Shown here piece after piece: positions 1 to 11,105 of a DNA stretch of 64,000 nucleotides; the first letter of the stretch is position 1, and each line of letters starts with the position of its first letter. The position numbers and the translations under genes were made by a program. The DNA comes from Cavia porcellus. Taxonomy: Eukaryota; Chordata; Mammalia; Rodentia; Caviidae. The notes under the pieces were generated by a model that saw only the letters and a list, made by a program, of their open reading frames with translations, had not been told where the DNA came from and ran no database searches. The stretch covers positions 49,707,019 to 49,771,018 of the forward strand of contig NW_026947485.1 in the NCBI RefSeq assembly GCF_034190915.1. The letters run 5' to 3'.

Positions 1-404
1 TAAAACTGTTTTGCCTAGTTTCACTTGTTGATTTCACTGTAAAGATTTATAGTACCCTGGTTGTATTGTCTCTGAATCCAAATCCAAATCCTCCCAATTA
101 AATGTACAGTTCCAAATTGTATGAGCACAGTTATATAGCTGTCAAAAGCTTTTCTCAGCCTTAATAGTTTGATGCCATAAATTACCAGACAGATTGCTTG
201 TCTGTAAATAGATCACCTCCCTTTGGACTCTTAATATATCTAGTTTAAACCATGGAGCTATAGGTAGGTAGCACAAAATACCTCTACAATACCTCTACAA
301 TGCTCCCATTTTAATAATTTATCTACATTTTCCCAATCACTTAGACAATTGTGTTTATCTAGATTAGCAACAAAATTTTTAAAATCTTAATGCATTCAAG
401 CAGA

Positions 405-620
405 GATAAGTAAACTATGGTCTATGGGCAAATGTAGCCCTCTGGAAATTGTTTTTCTCTTTTTTAAGATAAAATTTTGTTGAAACATAGCCACATTCAT
501 TTGTATACAAGAGGCTGCTTTCAGGTTACAACAGCAGAGTTGAATAATTGCAATAGAGACCACAAAGCATCTGCAAAACCTAAAATACTTAACCATTCTG
601 TCCTTTAAGAAAAAGTTTGC
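405..620 (-). mobile_element. hAT-type DNA transposon fossil (AAACTTTTTC...AAAGGG family), antisense
   Basis: Read on the minus strand, the sequence follows the familiar mammalian element that begins near GCAAACTTTTTCT and contains a central TTTTGCAGA..CATA..GTCTCTATTGCAA block and a tail with AATTTTATCTT. Two related copies lie at 21328-21530 (+) and 24500-24715 (-). Its 5' end is interrupted by the SINE at 621. Confidence 0.65.
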
Positions 621-770
621 TAGGGCCAGGCATGGTGGTGCACATCTGTAATCCCAGCACTTGAGAGGCTGAAGCAGGAGCACTGCCTTGGTTTGAGCCA
701 TCCCAAGTTACATAAGTGAGTTCAAGGGCCAGCCTGAACTGCTTAGTAAGACCCTGTCTCAAAAAGACAA
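621..770 (+). mobile_element. B1-like (7SL-derived) SINE
   Basis: The element starts GGGCCAGGCATGGTGGTGCA, followed by the 7SL-type ATCCCAGCACTTGAGAGGCTGA core and ending in AGACCCTGTCTCAAAAAG. The insertion is flanked by a perfect 14-bp target-site duplication, AAGAAAAAGTTTGC (607-620 and 978-991), so SINE and purine tail inserted as one unit into the hAT fossil. Confidence 0.88.
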
Positions 771-977
771 AGAGGAGGAGGAGAAGAAGGAGGAGGAGGA
801 GGAGGAAGAAGAAGAAGGAGGAGGAGGAGGAGGAGGAAGAGGAAAAGAAACAAGAAGAAGTAGAAGGCGGAGGAGGAGAAGGAGGTGGAGGAGGAGAAAG
901 AGAAGAAGGAGAAGAAACAAAAAGGAGGAGGAAGAAGAGGAGGAGGAGGAAAAGGAGAAGGAGAACAAGGAGAAGAA
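769..977 (+). repeat. (GGA/GAA)n purine microsatellite expanded from a SINE tail
   Basis: About 200 bp of almost pure A/G on the + strand in GAG, GGA and GAA triplets. It lies between the SINE body and the downstream target-site duplication copy, so it replaced or expanded the A-rich tail. Long open frames across it are low-complexity artefacts. Confidence 0.93.
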
Positions 978-1229
978 AAGAAAAAGTTTGCCTAAGCAAC
1001 TTTACCTGAAATTTTCTTCATTTTCTTGGGTTTTGTTTTTCAATAACATGATCAAGAAGTTTTTAAAAAAAAAAAACTCCTCTCCCTGCTGTCTTTTCAG
1101 TATTGAACCTTTTGAACCAGGTATCACCTTTCAGAAACTAGAATCAGCATCACTATCTATGAACCTACCTACTTTGTAAAGTACTAAACATGTAAAAAGC
1201 AGTGTAATAAAAATAGGATACATGGATTC

Positions 1230-1231
<2 letters not shown>

Positions 1232-1260
<29 letters not shown>

Positions 1261-1347
1261 GTCTTTTTATTGGTACCAGGGATTGAACTCACGACTGCCT
1301 GCTTTCAAGGCAGGCACTTATGCCGCTGAGCTAAATTCCCAGCCCCA
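1232..1347 (-). mobile_element. ID-type tRNA-derived SINE, near full length, antisense
   Basis: Antisense copy with a poly-T head (A-tail), the GTCTTTTTATTGGTACC 3' end, a B box complement (GATTGAACTC) and an A box complement (GCTGAGCTAAAT), ending CCCAGCCCC. It is flanked by 16-bp duplications differing at two positions (1216-1231 and 1348-1363). Confidence 0.88.
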
Positions 1348-1444
1348 GGATGCATAGATTCTTAAGTAGAGCATGCTCAGAGAAGCTGTAGTAATTTCTA
1401 CTTTGTCCCTTTCTTTAATGAACTTTACTATCCTTTGGATAAGA

Positions 1445-1690
1445 TGAAACAGTGAATTAGAGCCAACCTTTTGGAATCAGACCTAAGGTTTAAGCCTGAC
1501 TTTACCAACTATGAACTGTGTGGCTTTCCCTCTGTCTGCATCATTTCCCTCCTCTGTAATTTGGAGATGGTAATAATAGTATCCATTTCAATGGGTTGGT
1601 AAGATTATTAAATTGTATCAAAATAACCATGTTCAGCCTTGTACTTGGCACACAGTAAGTCCTCATATCCTGCCATCTGCAGTTTTTACA
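1445..1690 (+). mobile_element. MIR-family SINE fragment
   Basis: Contains the MIR core pattern: a TGTGTGGC..CC..T stretch, then CCTCCTCTGTAATTTGGAGATGGTAATAATAG, and a tail with CTTGTACTTGGCACACAGTAAG. Confidence 0.75.
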
Positions 1691-2379
1691 AAGGAATTGA
1701 AAGAACTTTGTAAAGGAATAAATTAAGAAAGGAAGAGACAGAATTACTACCATCTAAAGGGATGTTTCTGCTTTATCACCTTACACTACAATTTCTAGAG
1801 TTAAGAAATAGTTCTCTACTTAGAAACAAGACAAAGTGCTTCAAATATGAAGTGCCTTCATAACTCAAATTACTTAGAAACTTAAGGCTCTATGTTAATT
1901 TGAGCAAATAGAATGTGTAGAGCCACAGATGTCTTGCTCATACTTGGGGCTCATTTCAGACTTCATGGATCCTGAATGAGATGTTGAACTCATCCTCAGT
2001 TCATGGATACACATAAGCAATAGGTGATTTAATGTGCTCTGGAAACATGTTTACTTTCAACTAGAAATGAGCTTTACCTTGGAAAATTGGCCTGAAAATC
2101 CATTACCATGGCAGACTCATTTTTATTTATTTCCTGATAGGTAATGAAGTTATGTGAAATATTGAAAGATAGTGCCTCTCTGAAACCAACTATTGTCTCA
2201 TTTAAATGCAAATAGTTTTATCTTCATCTTAGATAGCAATATAATCATATTCTATAAAACTTGTCCTGCACCCAGAATTTAATTAATGATGTACCTGCAC
2301 AGAATGAAGATAAGTGGAAACAGAAAATATGCAGGTTTTCTTGAAATCATACAACTTCAAAGTTTTTGCCTAGTAATTT

Positions 2380-2510
2380 CACTCATTTATTCACTCATTT
2401 ATTGATTCAACGAATACTTATTTAGTTTGTAGTATGTGTTACACACATAAATGCAATAGATACATGAATAGAAAAGCATAATTTTGCCTCCAAGAGGGTC
2501 ATAATCTTAA
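2380..2510 (+). mobile_element. L2-like fragment
   Basis: TTTATTCACTCATTTATTGATTCAACGAATACTTATTTAG, followed by TGCCTCCAAGAGGGTCATAATCTT, resembles the 3' part of ancient L2/MIR-type elements. Confidence 0.5.
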
Positions 2511-2629
2511 AGAAAAACAGATACAAGCACAAAAGATCCTTTCTACAATATGAAATAAGACCAGAGTACAATAGAAGTTTGTGTGCCAAAAACACAAGAT
2601 GAGCTTCAGGTTAAGATACCTCACTGAAC

Positions 2630-3905
2630 CTTGAAAACTGACCAGAAAATTACATCTCGGAAGGTGGACTAGCTGGAAGGCAGTGAGTTCATGCTCCTGG
2701 CCTCCCAGTACTCCTAGGATGGTATGGCCAGCTGGAAGACCAGTGAAACCCCAAGACCCAGGACAACAGCCCAGCATGCAGACATCCACACACCTTTGGA
2801 GGAGGGAGTAATCAGTGGGGCCAGGAACATGGAAGTGTGTGAAACAGCAGCAAAGAGACAGTAGTTGGACTCTGGAGAACTCCACCAACAAAAGATAGGT
2901 CCTAGCTCCCACATTCAGAGGACAACATTGGCTCCATACCCAGCACATCTCTGGAATATAATATGGACATTATCAAAGAACTGTGAACACCAGAAGAAGG
3001 TAGATCTTGGGATAGCTGTAAAGAACCAATTATATCTGGAAGTCATCCTTTCCTTAAGAGAAGCCTCAATGCCAGTGATAAGAGGTATGTATCATGAGAG
3101 GTTGGCAAGCATCAATATCAAAACAAAATAAAAGAAAAAACAGTAGGTGGAAATGGCAAGATGCAGAGGCAGGGTGCAGCTCTAGACACTGAGCCCATCC
3201 AGGATGCGCCTGGAACTCAATGAGATGGATGAAGTCAGAAGTTAAGCATGGAACTTTCTGAAATGATAATAACAGAAGTGAAAAATCAAGTGGAAAAGGC
3301 TATAGAGAAAGTGATCTCTCGGGTACAAAAAGAAATGATGCTTAAAATAAAAGATTGGAGAACACAAATAAAAGAATAGGTAAGCATAGAAGAAGATGGA
3401 AACAGAAAATGCCCGACATAGGAGAGAAATTAAATCCATGAAACACATCCAATCAGAAATCTAGGAGATTAAAACTTCCACTGAAAGTATATGCAACAGA
3501 TTGAGCAAAGTAAGAGATAGAATTTCAGTTCTTGAAGACAAAATTGCAGCTAGTGATCACAAAAAGAAAGAAAGCAAGAGACATGAGAAATCAATCCAAC
3601 AGCTACAAGACAATGTAGAGAATAATAATAACATAAGATAGATTGAGGTCAGTGAAAAAGCTGGATACAGCACAAATGCCACAATAATCATAAATATATA
3701 TGCACCTCATACAGGAGCACCCAACTATATATAAGACAGTTATTAGTAGACAGAAAATCCAATAAGCAATGGCACAGTTGCATTGGGAGACCTCAATATC
3801 CCATTGTCACAGAGAGACAGTCAACTAGACAGAAATAAGAAAAGAAATACCAGAGCTGAATCAAATCTCTGAACAAATGGACTTAACAGGAAGAAGTTGT
3901 GCCCT
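2630..3905 (+). mobile_element. L1 LINE fragment with an internal deletion (5' region and ORF1 joined to ORF2 endonuclease)
   Basis: From about 3180 to 3655 the sequence reads as decayed L1 ORF1, including the ACAGAAGTGAAAAATCAAG and GAGATAGAATTTCAGTTCTTGAAGACAAA coiled-coil-coding blocks. At about 3660 it switches to ORF2 endonuclease sequence (AATATATATGCACCTCATAC, then the GGAGACCTCAATATCCC block). Most of the ORF1-ORF2 span is missing and several stops are present, so the element is dead. 2630-3180 is probably its 5' UTR. Confidence 0.72.
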
Positions 3906-4660
3906 AAGGTTACATGCTAGCAACCCACTGAGATCCAGTGAGCCCATGCAGGCTAGAGAAGAGCCCTTTCTCCATGGGGAGAATGGGCCATTCTCCACCT
4001 ACTGTTTTTTCTTTTATTTTGTTTTTATATTGATGCACAGGGTGAACCACTGCCCTGTGCCTCCCCACCACTCCAGGAGCCCTGGATCGGAGTAACCCAG
4101 GTGCCTAATCCAACCAACTACACTGAGAGACTGGCAATACAAGAAGCACCAGAGATGTGGCAATGGGTTGATTTGGAGGAACACAGAAAAATGTCAACAC
4201 AAAGGAGCAAAACACAATCTCAGACCCCAACCCCACAGAACAAGTTCAGGAGACACAAACAGAGTAGAAAGTAGAAGCTACACACCTGAAATTTCTGAAA
4301 ACATAACAACTGAAGTAAAGAAGCAACATAGTTCTTGTATTTTTTGGTTAGCATGTCTAATTCTGATGGTCTGGACAGCTATTTTGAAAATAACGGCATT
4401 ATGGTAACCATTACTAATTTCCCATTTTCTTGTTTTGAAGCCTGTATCATTTTCATTGTTTGGTTTTATTCTGTTTTATTTTGATTTTATTGTTTGATGG
4501 TATGGGCAGCTGTTTTGAGAATACATTATGGTCGCCATTGCTGATTTCCTATTATCTTGTTTAGAAGTCCTCTATCACTTTTATTGTTTTGTTTTGACCA
4601 ACTTTACTCTGTTTTATTCTTGTTTGGCTTTATTCTCTTTAAAATAAAATTTTTTAAAAA
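3906..4660 (+). mobile_element. L1-derived, ORF1-only-like element with a tandemly duplicated 3' tail
   Basis: A second L1 ORF1-start-like block (4291-4325, similar to 3254-3290) runs straight into an AT-rich tail without ORF2 sequence. The tail holds two ~130-bp tandem copies (about 4362-4485 and 4493-4617) and ends CTCTTTAAAATAAAATTTTTT. The tail resembles the repeats at 6060-6245 and 29450-29612. A HAL1-like (half-L1) element is my inference. Confidence 0.5.
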
Positions 4661-5370
4661 ATGATCAGAAAAGTACGGGAGGCATACCAGGCAAGGAACA
4701 GCATGTACCAACGCTAGCAGTGTGCAAATTGCATAGTCTTGGGGGACCAGAAGTGGTTTGGTGGTATTTTCAGAACACAAAGTGTTAAGTGTTGAGAAGT
4801 TTTTAAAGTGCAAGCAAAGGTAGAAGTTTAGATTGATAAGGTCCTGATCATTCAAGACTGTCAAGCAAAACACTCCTGATTTTATCTGAAGGCAACCATA
4901 AGCTGCCACGGAATTTTGGCCTGGAGAGAGAATGATCAGACTTTATGCTAGAAATACCACTTCAACAACTTTGAGACTAGTGAGGTGGGTTAACAGTAGA
5001 GCAATCAGAAAGCAGGTAATTGTGACAAATAGGCAAATGGTGCCACTTGCATGGGCATAAATGATAGAAGTGAATGGGGAAATAGACAAAGGGAAATAAA
5101 ATAAAAATTACTCAAGAAGGAGGATAAATAGAATACAAGGACTGACAGGATGTAGGGTTTAAAGAAGAAATGGAAGTGTCTGGCTTGTGCAGTTGGGTTA
5201 GGAAGGTATCCTCACAAGATAAGAAGTTCAAAAGAGGATTTGTGGGGCCAGGCTGTGGAATCACTGGAGAAGAATTCTGGTCAAGATACCATCACTCTGG
5301 GTAACCGAAGCAGAGATAAGCAAATAGAAATGAACATCTGGGGCTCCAGGAGGTCTGAACCTTAGCTGAC
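4660..5370 (+). mobile_element. Ancient mammalian interspersed repeat (family not certain)
   Basis: The run GAGAGAGAATGATCAGACTTTATG, then AGTGAGGTGGGTTAACAG, then a TGTCTGGCTTGTGCAGTTGGGT block follows the order of a common old mammalian repeat, with heavy divergence. I cannot name the family with certainty. Confidence 0.45.
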
Positions 5371-5524
5371 TACGTAGGAGGCAAAGGAATTTAGGTGATG
5401 TTTGGTGTTATGGCCATGAATAAAAACACATAAGGAAAATATATCATAAAAATGGAATAAAATAGAATCCTGAAAGGCTTCAAGGCAAAGAAAAAATAAA
5501 AATATTGAAAATTACATGAAAGAG

Positions 5525-5612
5525 AGCTGGGGATTTAGAGAGCTGCTCAGTGGCATAAGCACCTGCCTGGCAAGCGCGTGGTCATGAGTTTGATTCCCCA
5601 GTACCAAAAAAA
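5525..5612 (+). mobile_element. ID-type tRNA-derived SINE with a 7-bp duplication in its A box
   Basis: Starts GCTGGGGATTTAG, then an extra AGAGCTG before CTCAGTGGCATAAG, then a B box (GAGTTTGATTCC) and a short A tail. It is flanked by GAAAATTACATGAAAGAG (5507-5524) and the nearly identical 5613-5630, an 18-bp target-site duplication with one mismatch. Confidence 0.88.
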
Positions 5613-6059
5613 GAAAATTATATGAAAGAGACCATAGTTGGCTGTCTAGACAAAGACTTCAGTGAAGGATTAAATCAAAATGTATCAGGAGGGAGTGGAG
5701 AGAAAGTTGACTACAAGGAAAAGACAAAGGGAATAAAGAAGAGGAGGGATGTTTGGGATGAGAAAAAGATGGTAAATGAAAAGGGAGGATTAAAGGCTTG
5801 AAATAAAAGAATAGCCATTGACTAGGTAAGTTCCTCTGCATTTCATTTAACTTTTAAGAAATAGCCATGGAAAAAATAATAAGATCCAAAATATACATTA
5901 GATACTGTAATAATGAAAGGGAAAGAAAGTACTCAAAAGGACAGAACTACTGCAATAGGAGAAAGGAAAAAAGAAGGAAAAGATTATATGTATGTTGATA
6001 AACATATATAAATGTATTATGGATATGTATGCTAGATTGATAACTATACTACTAATCGC

Positions 6060-6245
6060 TCTAGTTCATCAAAAAGAACTGTCATTGTTTGATTATTTTT
6101 GTGTCTAGCTTTTGTAAACTGACTAGTTCTGAGATAACAATATACAATATATTAACGTGTTAATTTCCTGCTGTTTTTTCTTTTTTGAAATTCTGTATTA
6201 TTTCTACCCTTTTTTCTGTTTTGCTTTTTAAATACATTTTAAAAA
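6060..6245 (+). mobile_element. L1/HAL1-like 3' tail fragment
   Basis: TTTTTTGAAATTCTGTATTATTTCTACCC, then TTTTCTGTTTTG and an A-rich end, is shared with 29450-29612 and resembles the tail of the element ending at 4660. Confidence 0.5.
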
Positions 6246-7372
6246 AGAAATAGCCACAATTTATAAATCAACAATTTCATGGAGAAAGTGGTTGGCAGTT
6301 ATGCCTAATGTTGAATAATCATATAGAGTGCATTCTCACTTTTAACTGGTGATTTTTTTCTTAACGTAAGTAGCTTTTAAAAGTCTCACTTTCTTATGAA
6401 AATGAGAACTTTAATTTACCAAATACAAAGCGCACTGAAATGATTGAGTTTCTCTGGGTTGGAAGTAGATAAGTTTTTGCTGGAGCCCATACACTGTTTT
6501 ATGTAACACAAGATTCAATGTGACCTGCCAATATATAACGAGTTTGCTTTTGATGGAACGTTACTCTTTAATGAAGCAAGTTGTTTAACATATGTAATGA
6601 TGCTTAACTAATGCTGTAGGTAAAGTCTTCAAGGAGCAACTAGACAAGCCAAAAACTTCTAAGAGAAAAGATTCTCTGCTCCTACAACCAGCTCAGGACT
6701 AACCTCAGGCCTCACACACAGAGTTGCCAATCAATGTTTTAGACCCAGGACAGAGACTAAGGCCTCCCTTGGAGTCAGACCCTGAGAGTTCCAAGTCCTT
6801 GAGTCAAGTGTGAGCCAGTGCTGCTAGAGAGAAGCAAATTTAGAATGCCTAGAAATCAGGAAACAGCTGAAAGGGAACATGAAAAATCTAGCAAAGCCAT
6901 ACAAGTAATTACCAGAATACTAATATTCAGCTAAGTAATTTGTCTTGTGCTGAAAAAATGCAACTGCCAAAGGCCTAGTTCCTAATCCAGAGGATGTAAA
7001 CAATACATGCTAGGAAAATAGACCTAAAACTTTAAGTTTTGATGCATTTATTTGCTCAGTGTATGACATATATTACATAACCAACTCAATAGAAGGACAG
7101 ATTTCTAGAGTATAAAAAGATCTGTATATTTATTTCTTATAAATATTTTCCATGGGATTAATCTTTCCTTTAATGTTACGTACATAACTTGATGCATTCT
7201 CTTAGTCATTTTTTAAATGTTCACTATCAATAATAGAATCTGCTTCTACTTTTAAGTAAGATTGAATATTTTCTTCTAAAATACCTTTATTTGTATGTTA
7301 TTTGTGAGAGATTCAATAAAGATTAGAAGGATTCCCAAATCACAACCTTGTTGTTACTACATAGCAGATAAA

Positions 7373-7374
<2 letters not shown>

Positions 7375-7411
<37 letters not shown>
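7375..7411 (+). repeat. (TG)n microsatellite
   Basis: About 18 uninterrupted TG units. Confidence 0.97.
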
Positions 7412-7413
<2 letters not shown>

Positions 7414-8699
7414 TATATGATTGCAAGAGGCAAAAATGGAAAATATAAAACTCAATGAAGATTCTGTTTCTTTCTAGGTCTGGTTAAATTTAATTTATTT
7501 TTTAAATTGAATTTGAGTATATGAGGAGAATATGAAAAATTCTTAGATGTTGAGGCTAAAACTCAAGCAATATAAAAGTCAAATTTATATTCCAGTTATG
7601 TATTTTTACAGGACAGAGAGTATATATTATTTTAGGATTTGGAAATGCGGAAGCAGCTGAAATGGGACCTGAGGTTTCCAAGTCCTAGGAAAACTAATTT
7701 GAATTATTCACATCTATATTTCTGAAAAGTTAGTCATGAAAACAGAAAAAAAAGGATCTTTGCTAACCACTTCTGAACATTCTGTGTTCCTGCAGTACAT
7801 CATATCATTAAGATATTTTTCTTATTCATTTGCTAACAATTTGAGCATGTAGAGAAAACCACTCTAATGGGAAAACTTGGAAAATCACACTGATATTAAG
7901 AGTAAAGAGGTAATTACATATGCCTCTGTCTTCTCACATATTTATCAGACTAAAAAGATGAAATAAAAAATATTCAATTGGGGCTGTGTATAGAATTTTA
8001 ATTCTCATTAAAGGTTACTCAGGCAATTTACAATTCCAGCATGTCTTGTTTGCTAGATTGCCTGGACGTATTTCTAGTATGTCAACACCATTTCTGTTCT
8101 TTCTTATTCAAGTTAGAGTTTGTCAAATGCGTAATAGTGCCTACTTCATTTTTTCTTAGCTTGAATGCTTGCTTTTTTCTCCAATGTGGCTGAATATTAT
8201 AGGCCATGACCTAATAGAATTCCAGGTCCACTACTAAAGAATCGCCATTATTAGAGACCAGGATTTTAAGGATGAAGAGTTCAACCAAAGTGTATCAAGT
8301 TTATCCAATGCAGTCTCTGGCTGAATGTGCAATTTCTAAGATTTTCTTGGTCTTCAAAATACAAGGTCATGAATGAAAAAAGAAATAATAGAAAGAAGAT
8401 CACAGAGGAGAGAAAAATGCAGAGAGAGAGAATAAATGGAGATAGGAAAAAAATTTATGCTTACAGAATAGTAATGCAAAAAATGTATATATTGAAATTT
8501 GAGTTTATAGCATGAATCTAGGTAGACTTCCCTATGCAACATACAACATTGTCAGTAAGCATACTACTCAAACAGTGTGCCACATTTTGTGCTATGTTTA
8601 AATCATAACTAGTGGAAAATTACAAGTCCTTTTAGTCAGGCCTGCACACCTGCAATCCCACCATTCTAGAAGGGTTATGAGGACTCCACATTGATGCTC

Positions 8700-9470
8700 A
8701 GTTTCAATGAGGAATCAAAGTTTCAAATGGGAATACCAACAGTTGGAACCAAAACAAGTCCAAAATCCAGCAGGGCAAATGTTAAGTCCTGGAATTCCAT
8801 GCTAAGCATTGGTTTAGGTGCAAGGAAAACACACAAGTTCTGATGATAGGACAGCTTCCACCCTGAATGCAAAGGTCTTGGAGGCCAAGCAGTGTGCCCT
8901 GGAGAAGGCAATATGTAAAGAGGTAAGGGTGAATCCAAGGGTGCTATGGAGACCCCAGAAGTTTGGAAAGGCCAGGAACATGGATCATCCAAGGAAAGCT
9001 GCAAAAGTCAAGCAGAGGGGCTTAAGAGAGAAGCTGTGGGACCTAAAACCCCTCAAAGTGCCAGGAGTGGAGTCACTCAAGACTTTTGGAGCTGGCAACT
9101 GATTGCTTCAGATGCTGAGTATGGAACTCCAGAACTTTGCCCTGCTGGATTTTGGACTTGTTTTGGTTCCAACCCCTGGTATTCCCATTTGTAACTTTTA
9201 GAATGATAATGTTTATCTTGTGCCTTTGCATTTTGGAACTGCTTAACCTTGTTTCAGTTAAGAGTTTGCCATAGATCTCTGAGGAGATTTGGGACTTGAA
9301 CTTTTAAGCAATGCTGAACCTGTTAGGACTGTGGCAACTCTTGGGGATGGACTAAATGTCTTCTGTATAAAGGATGTGCATGAGTGGATCCTGCAAATGT
9401 CCACTGCCAGCTTGTGCAGTTGCCAGGCTTTTCTCTCTTAGTAGGGCTTGAGTGCCTGAATCATTGAGCA
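8700..9470 (+). mobile_element. MaLR (ERVL-MaLR) internal sequence with an inverted partial copy
   Basis: GCCCTGCTGGATTTTGGACTTG, then TTTTAGAATGATAATGTTTATC and GAGATTTGGGACTTGAACTTTTAAGC, match the order of the non-coding MaLR internal region. An inverted copy of its centre lies at about 8720-8811, the complement of about 9105-9198. Confidence 0.6.
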
Positions 9471-10190
9471 ATTCTGAACCTGATTGTGAGGAAAAGCTTC
9501 TCTATGATCCTGCCATTGGAATCTGCAGTGGCTGCCACCATTTTAGGACTTCCTGTGGCCTCCATCACCACTCTGGAATGTGGTGCTCTGTGGCTTTCTC
9601 CTCTGATCAAATTCTTTTAACTTTTTCAGGTTTGAGGCTGCAAAGGTGGAGACAGATTGCTTCAGGGGATGGCAATAGGCCATCTTTTTTATTTCTTTGT
9701 TCCTTCTCAGCAACTGAGGTCTCAGTTCTATCTTTACAGTTCATTGGAGTTCCCTTTCTAGACAAATGTACAACATTTTGTATCATCCTGCCAGGTTCTT
9801 TGCTCTTGATTTGCAACATAAATCTGACTAAAAGCCCCTGACAATAGCCGTGACACTGCTTCAACATTGGACTCCTTGAAATTTCTTCTGCCAGATTAAT
9901 CAGTCCATCACCTTTAATCTGAGTCTCAGGCAAAGTCTCTGGACACAAGCAAAATGCAGACAAATTTTCTGCCAAGCCATAACACATATTGTGTGGAGTC
10001 CAACAACCAAAGAAGTCTTTCTTTCCAGCAGAAACCTCCTGAACCTGTTCTTTACTGGCAGGATTTCTAACAGTTTTTTGGTCTCCTGAGCTCTGACCAA
10101 ACAGCCTAAACTGTTCCAGTGCTATGTATTCAGGCGATATCTCCAAACCTTTTCAAACTCTTCCCACAAGCTATTCTCAAAGGCTCATGT
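9470..10190. other. Probable retroelement-derived stretch, family not recognised
   Basis: It lies between MaLR internal sequence and an antisense MaLR-like LTR and contains a 179-codon minus-strand open frame (9607-10146) without any domain I recognise. No splice context, conserved motif or codon bias supports a gene. Confidence 0.3.
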
Positions 10191-10570
10191 ATAGTTACAG
10201 CAACAACCCCACACTTCTGGCAACAAGGTCTCTCTTGGTTACTTTTTCACTGTTGAGTCAAAATGCCTGATGCCCAAAATGAAGGAAACAAAGGTTTATT
10301 TCTTACAGGTCTTAGAGATACTTATTTGGCTCCAAAGCAGTGTGGCATGGTGGGGCAGCCATTCATGGGGGCAGCAAAGAGCAAACCGCCAAGAGAGAGC
10401 CCTACCCTCTTCATGCCCTTTCATCATATCATGGCTTCATCCCTGGGCAGGTAAAACATTCACACCACCAGTCTGAGTACTAGACAATGAACCAATCATA
10501 AATGTTAGATTTGATCACATCAATGATTGCATGAGGCTTGGGGTGGAGCCACAGGAACACAAACCACAAC
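10190..10570 (-). mobile_element. MaLR-like LTR, antisense
   Basis: CAAAATGCCTGATGCCCAAAATG, then AGGTTTATTTCTTACAGGTCTTAGAG and GCATGAGGCTTGGGGTGGAGCCACAGGAACA, resembles the reverse complement of mammalian MaLR LTRs. Confidence 0.45.
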
Positions 10571-10954
10571 ATGCCCACTGTCCTTACATGAACACTGAGG
10601 TTCAGAAAGGTAAGAAAGCTGCCCAAACCCACGAAATTATTAAGTGGAAAAGAGTAAATGCAAACTTTCTGCTTCCCACTATCTTCCCCAGTGCTTTCTC
10701 CCTTGCAGCAGGCCTGAATGACCAGATAAGGCTAGAGCCAGATGACCAGACATGGCTTGCCTCTTAGTCACACAAGTCCCTGAAGTCCCATGTTCTGGTC
10801 CCTACAGTGCCTACAAAGGAAGACAAACACTTGAAATAATTGAGTTATTGAATGCCTTTAAGTATGGAACGTCTACACCTGGACTTAAAAGACCATTTTT
10901 GTCCTGGGTCCCTTACTGTGGTGTTTTCCTGATCCATGGTACAATTTCTTTTTC

Positions 10955-11105
10955 TTTGTTTTATTTCCTTTTTGAGACAGGGTTTCACTGTGCAATTTAG
11001 TGAACTCACTTCATAGCACAAGCTGACCTCAAACTCAAACTAACAGAGATCCTCCTGCCTCAGCCCTCTGAATACTGGGGTTACAGATATGCTCCACTAT
11101 GCCCA
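10955..11105 (-). mobile_element. B1-like SINE, antisense
   Basis: TTTTTGAGACAGGGTTTCACTG, a CTCAAACTC block, CCTCCTGCCTCAGCCCTCTGAATACTGGGGTTACAGATATG and CCACTATGCCCA form the reverse complement of a B1 with typical internal duplication. Confidence 0.88.

Noticed and set aside
589..1009. Open frames of 70-136 codons with poly-Ser/Phe/Leu or poly-Arg/Glu content
   Set aside because: They are translations of the GGA/GAA microsatellite and SINE tail.
8723..9194. Overlapping open frames of 82-94 codons on both strands
   Set aside because: They lie inside MaLR internal sequence, which is non-coding, and the two strands share the inverted repeat.
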